Assembly (NCBI GenBank): GCA_004764695.1
Contig: SMSO01000034.1
Coordinates: 1,653,501-1,717,500, forward strand
Length of the DNA: 64,000 bases
Direction of reading: 5' to 3'
Source of the DNA: Schizochytrium sp. TIO01
Taxonomy: Eukaryota > Sar > Bigyra > Thraustochytrida > Thraustochytriidae
The notes beneath the pieces are model-generated. The model was given only the letters and a program-made list of their open reading frames with translations. It was not told where the DNA came from and did no database searches. Below, piece after piece: positions 9,941 through 20,009 of this stretch; the stretch's first letter is position 1, and every line of letters starts with the position of its first letter. A program made the translations under genes and the position numbers.

Positions 9941-10391
9941 AGCCTGCTATGAACTCAGGTGGTGGTTATTTTATATTACCTGACTTCAAATACTCTATTG
10001 CAATCCATTCAGAGTGTCCTACTTAAAAGGAGTGTATGCCTTGGAAGGATATGATCAGCCCGTTGTGGGCTGTGAATGGTGCAGATGTGATTGTTATGCT
10101 CTCCAGATTACTCTTTCTTTTTATGTGTTTTGCAAAACCGAGAAGCTTCAACGCCTTTACTAAGGAAATGATGAAATCAGAACCAATCGATCAGTTAAGC
10201 AAACAACAAATAAACAGACAGACAGACAAATAGACCAACAAAAATAGATAAACAAGAATATTTTTCACTGATAAGATATTGGACTCTAAGCGTTTGTAAA
10301 TGCAAATCACGCGTAGTTAATCTAACCATTCGTTTTATGTGAATGATGCATACTTGTATAAATCAGGTGCTTGAATTCGAGTTGGGATTGA
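9941..10391. other. Convergent 3' interval, JmjC gene / EF-hand gene
   Basis: AT-rich sequence holding both 3' UTRs. Short CAGA/CAAA-type runs occur near 10200-10240. No gene was seen. Confidence 0.55.
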
Positions 10392-13300
10392 TTACTTGTT
10401 GTTGATACGTTGACTGCGCATAGCAATAGGAAGAAAAGCCTCAACGAGTTTATACGCGAGAACGTAATCAATTTCTGGATTCTGCCGAAGTGCTGTGTGA
10501 TGATCTTTTGTACTTTGGAGCTCAAAATCGCCCAAACGGATTTCGATAGGACGCGGGTCTGCGTGTAAATCGGATGTCACAACACGACGGCGACCACGCC
10601 TGCGTCCAACTTGCTCATTGATGCTAAAAGCCAAGGAGGATGAGCTACCAGAGGACGTGGACCGAAAGCGCTTATCATGAAATCTTGATCCATGCATGCG
10701 GAGTTTAGCCGAGCCTTGTGAATCTCGATCACTCTCTTGAACATGACGAATACTTGCAGCCTGAGCTGCAACACGCGCAGCGAGGGTTTGAGCCATCAAC
10801 TCCTCCTTTCGTTGTCGAATCTCCTCGCCAAAAATTAAAAGGTCTTTAAAGTAAACAAAGCCTTTGTCTCCTCGAGAAACCCGTGTAACTACAAGATCGG
10901 TAAGGTAGTCAGAAAGAACTGGGTCGAGCATTGTTAAGCCTGCTTGAGTCAAGTTTTCAAGCTCGTGCGCTTCCAAGTGACTTTTCCCAGGTTGAAGCAG
11001 ACTGAAAAATGTTAAGCGCGCACGATCCCGACGTGTTCCTTGCAATGCAATGGATATTCCTGTGAGAAACTCTGAAAAGGTTAAGAAACCTGTCTTAGAT
11101 TCATTCAAAGTTCGGAAAATACCCTCGCAGAACACTTTTGATTCTTCGCTCACTTCAAAACCAACACGCGCGTTTCGTAACGCAGCTACGAAATCGGTCT
11201 GAGATACAGTACCACGGATAGTATCTGGTTTCATTTTCTGAAATGATGCACGAACAGCTTTGGCAATATTGATACTTATTCCCAGCTCACGAAGAAATTT
11301 GCCCGGGCGTGGCGCAGGCTTATCTCCTTCTTCCTCACTTTCGCCTTCCTGAATTGTTGGGGGCAGACCGGGTTTCACAATTGAGTGGAAGCTTGCAGCC
11401 TGGGTATTATTTAGTTTGGTAGTGTCTTCTTCTTCCGTATGAGTTTTATGAGGCTCCACATTCTCTTGTACCTTCGTGCTGCACGCATCATGATTGTTCT
11501 CATCTTCTTTGCCATTGTCCTTGTTTTGACCAGACTTTTGAAGAATACTTTCAGCAATAGCCTTTTTGCTCGCCTTAAGTTGATGTGATGCCATCATTGT
11601 TACGCGAATACGGCTGCGGAGGGTATTAAGAAGTCCATGTTTTGCCTTTTGCAACGATACAGCATTCGCCATGAAGTTAACACGTTTTGCATTTGTCGGA
11701 TCGGAGTCTTCTTGATCATCTGCATCATGAGGAGTTGCAGAGCCAGGCCGGTTTGGGTTATTGCCGCCACGCCCAAAGCGGTGACCTTTCCTGTTCGTAA
11801 TCTCTTTTTTTGCAAGGGCTAGTTGTGGAAAGCAGTCTATAACAAGCCGTACAAGGTCTGGTAAGCCCTTATTAGACCAAAGTGCCTTGAAATCCTTAAA
11901 ATCCATCTTGCTCATTTGCTCACAGTGTTCTTGCAGCTCTCGGAGCTGTTGCTCTTCTCGAAATGAACCATCATCAAGCCAATCATTTGCGGAATCAAAA
12001 CTGCTCCATGATATTTCATCGTCTTCATTGTCACCCATGCGCGCCCAAAGCGGGAGTTCATCATCGAGGTCACCTGATATAGCATCCATAAATTCGTGGT
12101 GATCTGGAGTCTTGAATGCAGTTGCACTGTAATTATCTTCCTGATCTTCATCATTGTCTTCTCCATCTTCTTCATTTTCTTCCTCAATTTGGCCACTTCC
12201 GGTTGAATAGCTTTTGGAGTTAATCCCCTGATTCGGGTGGTCTCGATGACGTTCTGATTTTTGCTTTTCTTGACTCCGTGATGCGAAATCTTCCAAAGCT
12301 TTGCGCATTATCAAACGTCGCTTCCTCTGACGAGACGCAAATTCGTTCTCTAGACGGGTCCTCTCCTCATGTGCTTCTACGATCCAGGCCATAAGCACAC
12401 CGAAATCAGAAGAAACGCATGCATCCGCATCACTACGCAATAGCATGAACAGATCATGTTGTGAAATGAATCCATCACGGTCTGTGTCAAGCACTTCAAA
12501 GCACAAAAACAGTTTTTGCTGTGTAGTGCCTAACATTAGGGTTGACAAATACGTAGCAAACTTTGCAAATGTGAGACCCTCGCGGCGCTCTGCAGCTTCT
12601 CGTCCGCACATTACAGAATAAATCCGCTTCACCATTGTACTGTCGCCATTATTCGGAAATGTCCGAGATAATGCGTGTTGAAACATGGCCAGGGTCATAG
12701 GTTTTCGAGCCAAGACGCCCTTTTGCTGCAGGGCAAGCTGACTCGCTTTCAGGGCCATTCCTTCATGTGATGAATCGCTTGCAATGAGTACTTGCGATTC
12801 TGATGTTTGGATGTCATCAGAAGATGTTCCTAATACTACTGCAGCAGATGGTTCATCTTTCTCTTTGACAATCATACGAAAAACACGTTCAGCCATTTCC
12901 ATTTGCGCAGGATTGAACAAGCAGCGGTGTGTACGGTAGAACTTATCTGCATATGTTAGCTCCTCCTCGTTATCAGGACTGTTGCTAGTGTTTGAAGTCT
13001 TAAAGGTTGTAGTACTTTTATTTCCCTTTCCAGATGCATTTAAACTTGTGCCCAGAGGACCTGCGGAAAGTCCCGTGACAGCTATTGAAGCCGAGATCTC
13101 TGCACCTTCTCCCTGCGATTTGCGGCGAATATTCTCAAGTGCTTGCTTTCGAGCCCGTTCTCGCCGCACTGCGCCAGCATGTGCTGGGGGGCGAGCAATT
13201 TCTATCTTTGTGGAAGGAACTGTTTTGTGGGATTTTCCCGCCTGCTCAGCCTCAGGATGCTTCACTTTGAAATCTTTTAACCTCCGGGCTGCTGCAGAGC

Positions 13301-13952
13301 GGTGATGCTCTGTCACCCGCTGCTCGGCAAGCTTCCTAATTTGGTCTTTCATTGCTTCCCGGACTGCTGGGTTGTTTGTCGCGATGCGTGCACTTTGAGA
13401 AATCTGCCGCATGAGGGTTTGATTCATAAACTGTTTAGTTTTCCATTCTTCATCTGTCTTGGATCGTCTCGACACTTCTTCAAAGGTGCTCTTAAAATAC
13501 TCAGCAATACGTTGGCATTCTTCCTCTTCTTTTAGCATGTCATCGTGAACACTGGATAGTGTTACATTCGCGTTGCAGGTATACGCGCGTTCTTCGTCCT
13601 TGCGCCTTTGCACATCTTCTTCATCTCTACGTTGCTGCACAGCATCTAAAAGGGCCTCCAAGGTCGCTTGCCGTTGCTCTGGGATAGCTTCTGTTGGGCG
13701 GTGTGTGGTTTGAAAATCGTAGAGTAGCCGCATGATATTTCTGCGACTGACAAAGTCGCTTTTACTCATGACCCTTACATTTTTCTTTTTCTTGCCAAGT
13801 TCTCCAACACCTCCATTACCGCCACCGCTAGCACCGTGTTGACTGCCTGCAAGGCTCTCTCGGTGAGGTTTAAGAATGCTCTGTCGACCGCGTTTGTTTG
13901 ATACTGCCCTTGTATTGGCTGACTTGGCCAAAGCACTTAGTGCTGCCTCCAT
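10392..13952 (-). CDS. Large EF-hand calcium-binding protein of unknown role
   Basis: 1186 residues in one uninterrupted frame. One textbook EF-hand loop lies at about residues 489-500 (D489-T-D491-R-D493-G494-F-I496-S-Q-H-D500) after the helix KLFLCFEVL, and should bind calcium. A second, degenerate loop (LNESKTGFLTFSEFL) occurs in the C-terminal third, followed by an EF-like helix pair. The rest is charged and predicted helical: Arg/Lys/Glu-rich coiled coil near residues 100-280, a strongly acidic stretch near 590-610, and Ser-rich disorder at the end. The overall look (paired EF-hands spaced within a long charged scaffold) resembles protist cytoskeletal or flagellar EF-hand proteins, but no named orthologue is recognised. 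The ATG at 13952 is the first of the frame. Confidence 0.8.
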   Translation of the reverse strand: MEAALSALAKSANTRAVSNKRGRQSILKPHRESLAGSQHGASGGGNGGVGELGKKKKNVRVMSKSDFVSRRNIMRLLYDFQTTHRPTEAIPEQRQATLEALLDAVQQRRDEEDVQRRKDEERAYTCNANVTLSSVHDDMLKEEEECQRIAEYFKSTFEEVSRRSKTDEEWKTKQFMNQTLMRQISQSARIATNNPAVREAMKDQIRKLAEQRVTEHHRSAAARRLKDFKVKHPEAEQAGKSHKTVPSTKIEIARPPAHAGAVRRERARKQALENIRRKSQGEGAEISASIAVTGLSAGPLGTSLNASGKGNKSTTTFKTSNTSNSPDNEEELTYADKFYRTHRCLFNPAQMEMAERVFRMIVKEKDEPSAAVVLGTSSDDIQTSESQVLIASDSSHEGMALKASQLALQQKGVLARKPMTLAMFQHALSRTFPNNGDSTMVKRIYSVMCGREAAERREGLTFAKFATYLSTLMLGTTQQKLFLCFEVLDTDRDGFISQHDLFMLLRSDADACVSSDFGVLMAWIVEAHEERTRLENEFASRQRKRRLIMRKALEDFASRSQEKQKSERHRDHPNQGINSKSYSTGSGQIEEENEEDGEDNDEDQEDNYSATAFKTPDHHEFMDAISGDLDDELPLWARMGDNEDDEISWSSFDSANDWLDDGSFREEQQLRELQEHCEQMSKMDFKDFKALWSNKGLPDLVRLVIDCFPQLALAKKEITNRKGHRFGRGGNNPNRPGSATPHDADDQEDSDPTNAKRVNFMANAVSLQKAKHGLLNTLRSRIRVTMMASHQLKASKKAIAESILQKSGQNKDNGKEDENNHDACSTKVQENVEPHKTHTEEEDTTKLNNTQAASFHSIVKPGLPPTIQEGESEEEGDKPAPRPGKFLRELGISINIAKAVRASFQKMKPDTIRGTVSQTDFVAALRNARVGFEVSEESKVFCEGIFRTLNESKTGFLTFSEFLTGISIALQGTRRDRARLTFFSLLQPGKSHLEAHELENLTQAGLTMLDPVLSDYLTDLVVTRVSRGDKGFVYFKDLLIFGEEIRQRKEELMAQTLAARVAAQAASIRHVQESDRDSQGSAKLRMHGSRFHDKRFRSTSSGSSSSLAFSINEQVGRRRGRRRVVTSDLHADPRPIEIRLGDFELQSTKDHHTALRQNPEIDYVLAYKLVEAFLPIAMRSQRINNK

Positions 13953-14561
13953 CAGCGCTGCGAAGCGACCAGGTTCAGAGTTTGACTAATCAAAACGCCA
14001 CGAAGTGGAGCAAACTCCTCTCCAGGCTTTGCTAAACCTGAAGAGCCTGCGAACCAACAGCTCGCCCTGGACGAAAAAGCTTCTTCTAGCTAGCCTCGCA
14101 CATGCACTCTCGTCTGATGATCGCCTTCTATATGCAAAGAATTGTGCGCAATATATAGCAGTAGTACAAACAAAGTGCGTGAGTTCTACTTTTATAAAAA
14201 GAGAACTTTGAGACCATTCGTATTAATAGTAATAATTATGAGTCGGTCGGCGCGGACTGCTTGGAGTGTGTACTCTTGCGGCGCTCTCAGGAACCGTTTT
14301 GAGAATTACGCCCGGTTTGGGTGCGGGGTTCCTGCAGGAAAGGCTTCAGCGGGTGTGATTGGTAGGCGAATGCACGATGCAAGGTGTCAATTGCAAGGGA
14401 CCTGGGAAGCCTCGGAAGTTGAATCTCGGTCCGACTTCGAAGCATGTTAAATAGGATACCAAAAAGAAAAGAAAAAAGAGAAGGAAAATCTGTTGCAGTT
14501 GTCATGTATTTTGTCGCTCAATTAGAAAGAAATGCTCCAAAATGTGGGAAAGATTACTCAC
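13953..14561. other. Interval between the EF-hand promoter and the OYE-1 3' end
   Basis: Contains a symmetric TTTTATAAAAA at about 14191-14201, which could serve as a TATA element for the EF-hand gene about 240 bp away. No coding frame is credible. Confidence 0.45.
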
Positions 14562-15788
14562 TCAAAGGTTGGCTCCTTTAAGACTGTTGCCGATCATATC
14601 GTGCGGCACAAGCGATGACTTGTCAGAAACTTGCTCATAGAAGGGATAATCGGTGTAGCCATCAGGAGATTCGTACTTGTAAAACGTAGCACGGACATAC
14701 TTGTTAAGAGGGAGGCCCTCCCGGATTCGCTTTACAAGATCCGGGTTGGCAATGAACCAGCGACCAAAGCCAATTGCATCGTACTGGTCTTTCTCAATCG
14801 CCTCAGGAGCAGTCTTTGGTGTGAAGCCACCAGCGCCGATGATCTTGCCTCGGTATAGCTTGCGAAAGTGAGGCGGGTTGTACAGACCCATTGAAAAGCC
14901 AGGGTCAGCAGAGAAGTCATTATCATGCTTAGCCCCGAACCAGCGCGGTTCTGTGAGTAAAAGGTAAGCAAGGTTAAACTGGTCGACCGTGCGAACAGCC
15001 TCGGTGTAGAGTTCGAGCGGGTTGGAATCGCTAGCGCCAAAGAATCGCATGGTACCTTCAAACTGAGGTGAGAGACGCACACCAATACGAGAGAATGGCA
15101 TTTCCTCACCAAGAGCTTGAAGAGCCTCCTTAAGCAAGCGGCAGCGATTCTCAATACTGCCGCCGTACTTGTCGGAACGCAAATTTGTGTTGTCATTGAG
15201 GAACTGATCAATGAGATATCCATGAGCAGCGTGGAGCTCAATGGCATCGAAGCCAGCCTTACGAGCATTGCGTGCAGCCAGTCTGTAGTCATTAAGCAAG
15301 CGTGGGATCTCGTCTTCACGGAGCGGGCGGGGCTTGGAGTAGGTATCTATTTCGCCAGAAAGTGTTCCAGTGGTCTTTCCAGGCGCTGTGACATCACTCG
15401 CAGAGACGGTGGGCAGGTGCTCAGGGTCCGCCATGGGGTGGTCTCGCATACTTGCGTGTGCCATACGTCCAGTGTGCCAAAGTTGCACGCTGATAAGGCC
15501 GCCCTTGGCATGAACAGCATCAACAATCTTTTTCCAGCCCTGGGTCTGTTCCTCAGTCCAAATTCCAGGCACACAGTTATCAGGAAGGCCTTCTAGCGAG
15601 ATGCAGGTTGCCTCTGTAATGAGCAGACCACCAGGGGTGGCTCTTTGTTCATAGTACTCCCTCATGAGGTCCGTGGGAACCAAGGTCTTGCGGTCCGCTC
15701 TAAACCTGGTGAGTGGCGCCAGGACCACACGGTGCTTGAGCTCAAGGTCGCCCAGCTTGAGAGGCTTGAACAGCGGAGAGGTTGTCAT
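14562..15788 (-). CDS. Old Yellow Enzyme-family ene-reductase, copy 1
   Basis: A 408-residue FMN-dependent ene-reductase of the OYE/12-oxophytodienoate reductase family, a TIM barrel that uses NADPH to reduce activated C=C bonds of enones and related electrophiles. The N-terminal LKHRVVLAPLTRFRAD is the FMN-binding start of the family. The core ELHAAHGYLIDQFL provides the His-x2-His pair that binds the substrate carbonyl and the Tyr proton donor, and is followed by the KYGGSIENRCR phosphate-binding loop. The C-terminal FGRWFIANPDLVKRI is also diagnostic. Length is normal. There is no clear peroxisomal SKL-type end and no obvious presequence, so it is probably cytosolic. It is paralogous to the gene at 18789-20009 on the opposite strand. 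Natural substrate unknown; oxylipin or detoxification roles are possible. Confidence 0.95.
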   Translation of the reverse strand: MTTSPLFKPLKLGDLELKHRVVLAPLTRFRADRKTLVPTDLMREYYEQRATPGGLLITEATCISLEGLPDNCVPGIWTEEQTQGWKKIVDAVHAKGGLISVQLWHTGRMAHASMRDHPMADPEHLPTVSASDVTAPGKTTGTLSGEIDTYSKPRPLREDEIPRLLNDYRLAARNARKAGFDAIELHAAHGYLIDQFLNDNTNLRSDKYGGSIENRCRLLKEALQALGEEMPFSRIGVRLSPQFEGTMRFFGASDSNPLELYTEAVRTVDQFNLAYLLLTEPRWFGAKHDNDFSADPGFSMGLYNPPHFRKLYRGKIIGAGGFTPKTAPEAIEKDQYDAIGFGRWFIANPDLVKRIREGLPLNKYVRATFYKYESPDGYTDYPFYEQVSDKSSLVPHDMIGNSLKGANL

Positions 15789-16624
15789 CTTCTATAAGCT
15801 CGTCCTTGTCGCTCTCTGAAAGTCAATGCCAGGGTTGCGAGTTTCCTCCCCTTTCGGTTTTGATGTACAGTTGTACCTGTTGTTTGATTTTAAGTTTGCT
15901 CGAACAGAGAGATTCCTGAGAAACAAAACCATTTGGGGGTTGACTGAAAAGATAGCCCTCCTCCAATTGGGAAGTTTGGCCTTAAATTAATGACTCTGCT
16001 AGAATTTTATAATATATGGCCCTAAGGTGGGCTTAATATTACCGAAATCACTAGCCTCTTAGCTAGGGTGAGCCCTAAGGGGGTTATTGTTAGGGGTCCA
16101 GGTAATGATATTTTAACGTGTCATTTGAGAACTGGTTTTGATGATGGAATAAATTCCAACGCTGCTTGAACTTAGACTTTGTTGGTCCCCATATGAACAG
16201 CCTCCATACAAAGGGCACAGCCCTTTGGTGTCAGACGTGTGCAGATGGCTCATATATGCCTACTATCCACCGAATATTTTGGCTTTTGGCCTTTCCGGTT
16301 TACATGCCGTATGGAACATGAGCTGCTTCGTCTTCGAAGAAGGCTCCCTTCTGCTGCATTCCAAAATTCTATTTGCCATCTTCAGGTGTATGTGGACATG
16401 GTGTTCATACCTAGATGTCCAAAAGACGAGTGTATTTGAAGTGACTTTTCTTCATCGGGATTTGGTCTTTTGTGTATCCGTGTTGAAGTAAATCCATTGC
16501 TGTGCGTAGATTTAGAGACAGAGAATGCCGACAATCAAAAACCTCCGGGAAGAAATCCAAGCTAGACCACTACATTTACCTGGCTTCAGGACATCCGACA
16601 TTTATGCTCGCTTGCTCAGAGCAT

Positions 16625-16651
16625 CAGTCAGTCAGCCAGTCAGTCAGTCAG
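16625..16651. repeat. (CAGT)n tetranucleotide repeat
   Basis: About six CAGT units, one with a substitution. A similar shorter run lies near 17511-17526. Confidence 0.85.
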
Positions 16652-16848
16652 ATGGCCTAGGTTTACAGAATCCATGATTCTGCAGACGCCAAGAATCGCC
16701 CAAGATGTTCGAAGTTTCTTGCCCTGATTTATAGATCTAGAGTCCTGATGACGCCATGGAAACCACAACCACATCCTCTATCATAACCTGGGTAGATAGC
16801 AACATTGGAATACAGAGTGTTATCCCCTGATGCTGTAGATCTCGAAAA

Positions 16849-16873
16849 CAAGCAAGCAAGCAAGCAAGCAAGC
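16849..16873. repeat. (CAAG)n tetranucleotide repeat
   Basis: About six perfect CAAG units directly visible in the sequence. Confidence 0.85.
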
Positions 16874-17182
16874 CAGCCTTACACAAACAGGCCTAATTAA
16901 GGACCTATTTCATGGCTCCCGCGGTACTTCCTTTCAGTGCATCACATAGCGGACTTCGAGTATCAGTCTCACATTTGAGACTAAATCTCCGACTTCACTG
17001 GTAGATTGAGCGTTTCTCTATTACGCCATAGATTCAACCAAAATGGCGGCACCAGAGCTTAGCCAGAGCTTGGTTGGCCACCTCCGTTCTGATGCTTTTG
17101 CCATCCTTGGCACCGAAGTGGTCCATTGTCGTTCATTTCGAGAACTTCGCCAAAGAAAGGAGCTCCGAACAATCGAAGATTG

Positions 17183-17278
17183 CAAAACAAAACAAAAAAC
17201 AAAAGAAAACAAAAAAAGAAAACAAAAAAAGAAAACAAAACAAAAAGAAAACAAAAAGAAAACAATCTCTCTCTCTCT
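17183..17278. repeat. A-rich AAAAC/AAAAG tract followed by (CT)n
   Basis: About 80 bases of almost pure adenine broken by C or G every 4-7 bases, then a (CT)6 run. Strong strand asymmetry; no gene. Confidence 0.85.
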
Positions 17279-18788
17279 GTGGAAACCTCATAAGAACTGC
17301 TATCGCCATCCTAAGTAAGTGGACTCTTTCACGTAACCGCCCTCTTCACCGCCGTCCATGATCAGGCTCCAAATGAATCAAGATCAGAAAGGCCTAAGAA
17401 GCCGCAGCAGATCGTGAAACCCAGTGCCTTCGAACCAGTCTCAGCTCACGTCTATGCTCGGCAGAGGTGCAAAGATTGCCCGTGAGACACGCAGCGATAG
17501 GCGAACTCTGAGTCAGTCAGTCAGTCATATACTGAGCTTCGACGGCGGCGCTGCAACGCGCGAGGTTCGGTTACGAAACGCCACACGCGCTGGAGGCCTT
17601 TCCGTGTGGTTTTACCGAGGATGATGAGGATTTTGTTGGCGCTGTTGGGAACGAGGATATAACTTGAAGAAAGACAACGGCGGCGTCAATGGAGCGGAAG
17701 GGAAAGCGAAGAAGAAGAAGAAGAATATGACGATGATGATGACGACGAAGAAGAAGTGCTTCGAAAGAGACAAATGGCGTCCATAAGAAGTTGCGAATTA
17801 GAGACGATCATGGACGGGGATCCAAGAACTCGAGAACTCGAGAACTCGTGAATTTATTTGTCATGCACCACGGCACAACGAATGCGCACAACGAATGCAT
17901 GGCTGCCTTGCCTCCCTTGGGAGGGGAGGAATGTGCAAGAAGCGAATGCCGTCGATTTGGTATGGTTCCCCCGAAGGAAATCCGTATCTATCGGCCCAAA
18001 GCGAGTGAAGAAGGTCCTCGTCGGATTGTCCGCATCGAGTTCCGCTGTTTAGGTCAGATTTGACGGAGTTCTTCTGCGAAATAGGATTAATCAATATGTC
18101 ACAGTGAATGGAAAATGTAAGGGATGCGAAGCACATTCATGCATCAAAGCCTGGCTTGGAAGGAAGGGCTTGTGGTATGAGCGGTGCGAAGCCTAGTAAA
18201 GTCTTCTCGTCGGCCCTTGCGTAGACAAAGACCGGTCTTGGAGCCGGAGTGTCTGGTTCGCTTCTTTGCCCCGGACCACTCTCGCTTGGGCGTGCATTGC
18301 GTTTTTCTTGTCTTGGGTTATATGAGGTATGTACTTGGAAAAGGCTCAGAAGTAGTACAATAGGATATTGTTGGTACCGAATATGGCGGACGGGAACTTA
18401 GCGAAGGTTCTTGAGAGCCAATCAAAGGGCATCATGACGGGCTTGAAGATCGCCAGAAGGCCCGGCACGTAGTTTCAGACAGCATTCTCTACTATGCAAA
18501 GCATTTGCAGCTAGAGGTGTTGCTTTGCTTTGACTTCGGCTCCGCTTTCGGATTCTATGCTCGAGGTTTCCGACGTGGGCGCAATGAGCAAAAGGAACCG
18601 ACCAAGATACCACGCCGCTTTCTCAGCAAAACTGATTTGAGGAGCAAGGCAGCGACTGCAAACCCAAGACCAAGGACAGATTAATCAACGTTGTTGCAGA
18701 AACCTCTCCGCAAAACCCAAACCCAACGAGGTCAGAGACCAGTATTGACGTAGAAGGCTCCACAGGAACGTATAAAACCAAGTACAGC

Positions 18789-20009
18789 ATGGCACTCTTT
18801 AAAAGTCTTAAGCTCGGCGACCTTGAGCTATCCCACCGCATAGCGTTGGCTCCTTTGACCCGACTTAGGGCCAACAACGACACGCTCGCGCCGACGAAGC
18901 TCGCTCAGGAGTACTATGAGCAAAGAGCTACTCCAGGCGGCCTGCTCATTTCCGAAGCCACCTGTATCTCTCCCGAAGCCCTCATCGGCAACAATGTACC
19001 AGGAATCTGGTCCAAAGATCAAATCGAGGGCTGGAAGAAGGTCGTGGATGCCGTTCATGCCAAAAACGGCCTCATAAGCATGCAGCTTTGGCATACTGGC
19101 CGTGCTGCTCATGACAGCATGGGTCGTCATCCTATGGCTGATCCTGAGCGTATGCCGACGGTAGGTCCCAGCGACATCCCAGCGCCGGGCAAAACATTTG
19201 GAACTATTACAGGCGAGTCACTGGACTATTCTAAGCCACGTGCGCTAACAGAGGAGGATATTTCACGCATCGTGGATGACTACAGACGCGCGGCGAGAAA
19301 TGCTCGCGAAGCTGGAGTTGATGCCATCGAGATCCACGCTGCACATGGGTACCTCATTGACCAGTTCCTGAACGACAATCCAAACAACCGCATGGACAAG
19401 TATGGAGGCAGTATAGAGAACCGATGCAGGTTCTTGAAAGAAGTCCTTGCTGCTGTGGGCGAGGAGATGCCCTTTGCGCGTATTGGTGTACGCATTTCGC
19501 CTCAATTTGAAGGTACTAGGCGGTATTATGGATGTGAGGACTCTAATGCTTTGGAGCTATACTCGTATGTGATCCGACTCTTAGACTCCTACGACCTGGC
19601 ATACCTTCTTCTCACGGAACCACGTTGGACTCCGCTTGCCTATGATGATGACCACGCGAAAGATCCAGGCTATGCAATGGGCCTTCACAACCCTCAGCAC
19701 TTCCGCAAACTCTATCGCGGTCCCATCATTGGCGCTGGTGGATTTACACCCATCACTGGCAACGATGCCGTAAAGGACGGGCTTTATGATGCTATCGCAT
19801 TTGGACGCTGGTTCATCTCCAACCCAGACCTAGTTCGCCGTACTCGTGAAGGGCTTCCTCTCACACCTTATCATCGCGATTCTTTTTACAAGCTGGGATC
19901 CCCGGATGGATACATTGACTATCCCATGTACGACGATATCGAGGATAAGTCAAAGTTGGTCTCACACGATCGTATTGGCAAGAGCCTGAGTGAGCTGAAG
20001 ACCGAGTAG
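18789..20009 (+). CDS. Old Yellow Enzyme-family ene-reductase, copy 2
   Basis: A 406-residue paralogue of the enzyme at 14562-15788, colinear over its whole length and clearly similar by eye (for example EYYEQRATPGGLLI and DKYGGSIENRCR are shared). The substrate-binding His-x2-His and the Tyr are kept in EIHAAHGYLIDQFL, and the FMN-site block HRIALAPLTRLRAN is intact, so it should be active. The start ATG at 18789 places the conserved LKLGDLELSHR at residues 7-17, as in copy 1. A TATAAAA only 12 bases upstream seems too close to act as a TATA box. The AATAAA at 20034-20039, 25 bases after the stop, is a possible poly(A) signal. No peroxisomal targeting end. Confidence 0.95.
   Translation: MALFKSLKLGDLELSHRIALAPLTRLRANNDTLAPTKLAQEYYEQRATPGGLLISEATCISPEALIGNNVPGIWSKDQIEGWKKVVDAVHAKNGLISMQLWHTGRAAHDSMGRHPMADPERMPTVGPSDIPAPGKTFGTITGESLDYSKPRALTEEDISRIVDDYRRAARNAREAGVDAIEIHAAHGYLIDQFLNDNPNNRMDKYGGSIENRCRFLKEVLAAVGEEMPFARIGVRISPQFEGTRRYYGCEDSNALELYSYVIRLLDSYDLAYLLLTEPRWTPLAYDDDHAKDPGYAMGLHNPQHFRKLYRGPIIGAGGFTPITGNDAVKDGLYDAIAFGRWFISNPDLVRRTREGLPLTPYHRDSFYKLGSPDGYIDYPMYDDIEDKSKLVSHDRIGKSLSELKTE

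Larger units (their letters stand above)
15789..18788. other. 3 kb intergenic region between divergent OYE paralogues
   Basis: No convincing gene. It should contain the promoters of both OYE genes. Simple repeats are present: (CAGT)n near 16625-16651, (CAAG)n at 16849-16873 and an A-rich/CT tract at 17183-17278. Short open frames around 17043-17361 are by-products of the A-rich tract. Confidence 0.55.

Noticed and set aside
17043-17361. Lys/Asn-rich and Phe-rich frames around 17.1-17.3 kb
   Set aside because: Translations of an A-rich tract; opposite strand gives Phe-rich frames in the same place.
17663-17851. Acidic open frame (Glu and Asp runs, then ELETIMDGDPRTRELENS) without an ATG at its start
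   Set aside because: Might be a stray exon, but the acidic part is a GAA/GAT repeat and no splice partners or flanking coding sequence were seen.
18771-18777. TATAAAA just before the OYE-2 start codon
   Set aside because: Only 12 bases from the ATG, too close for a functional TATA box with a normal leader, and the ATG position is fixed by homology with copy 1.
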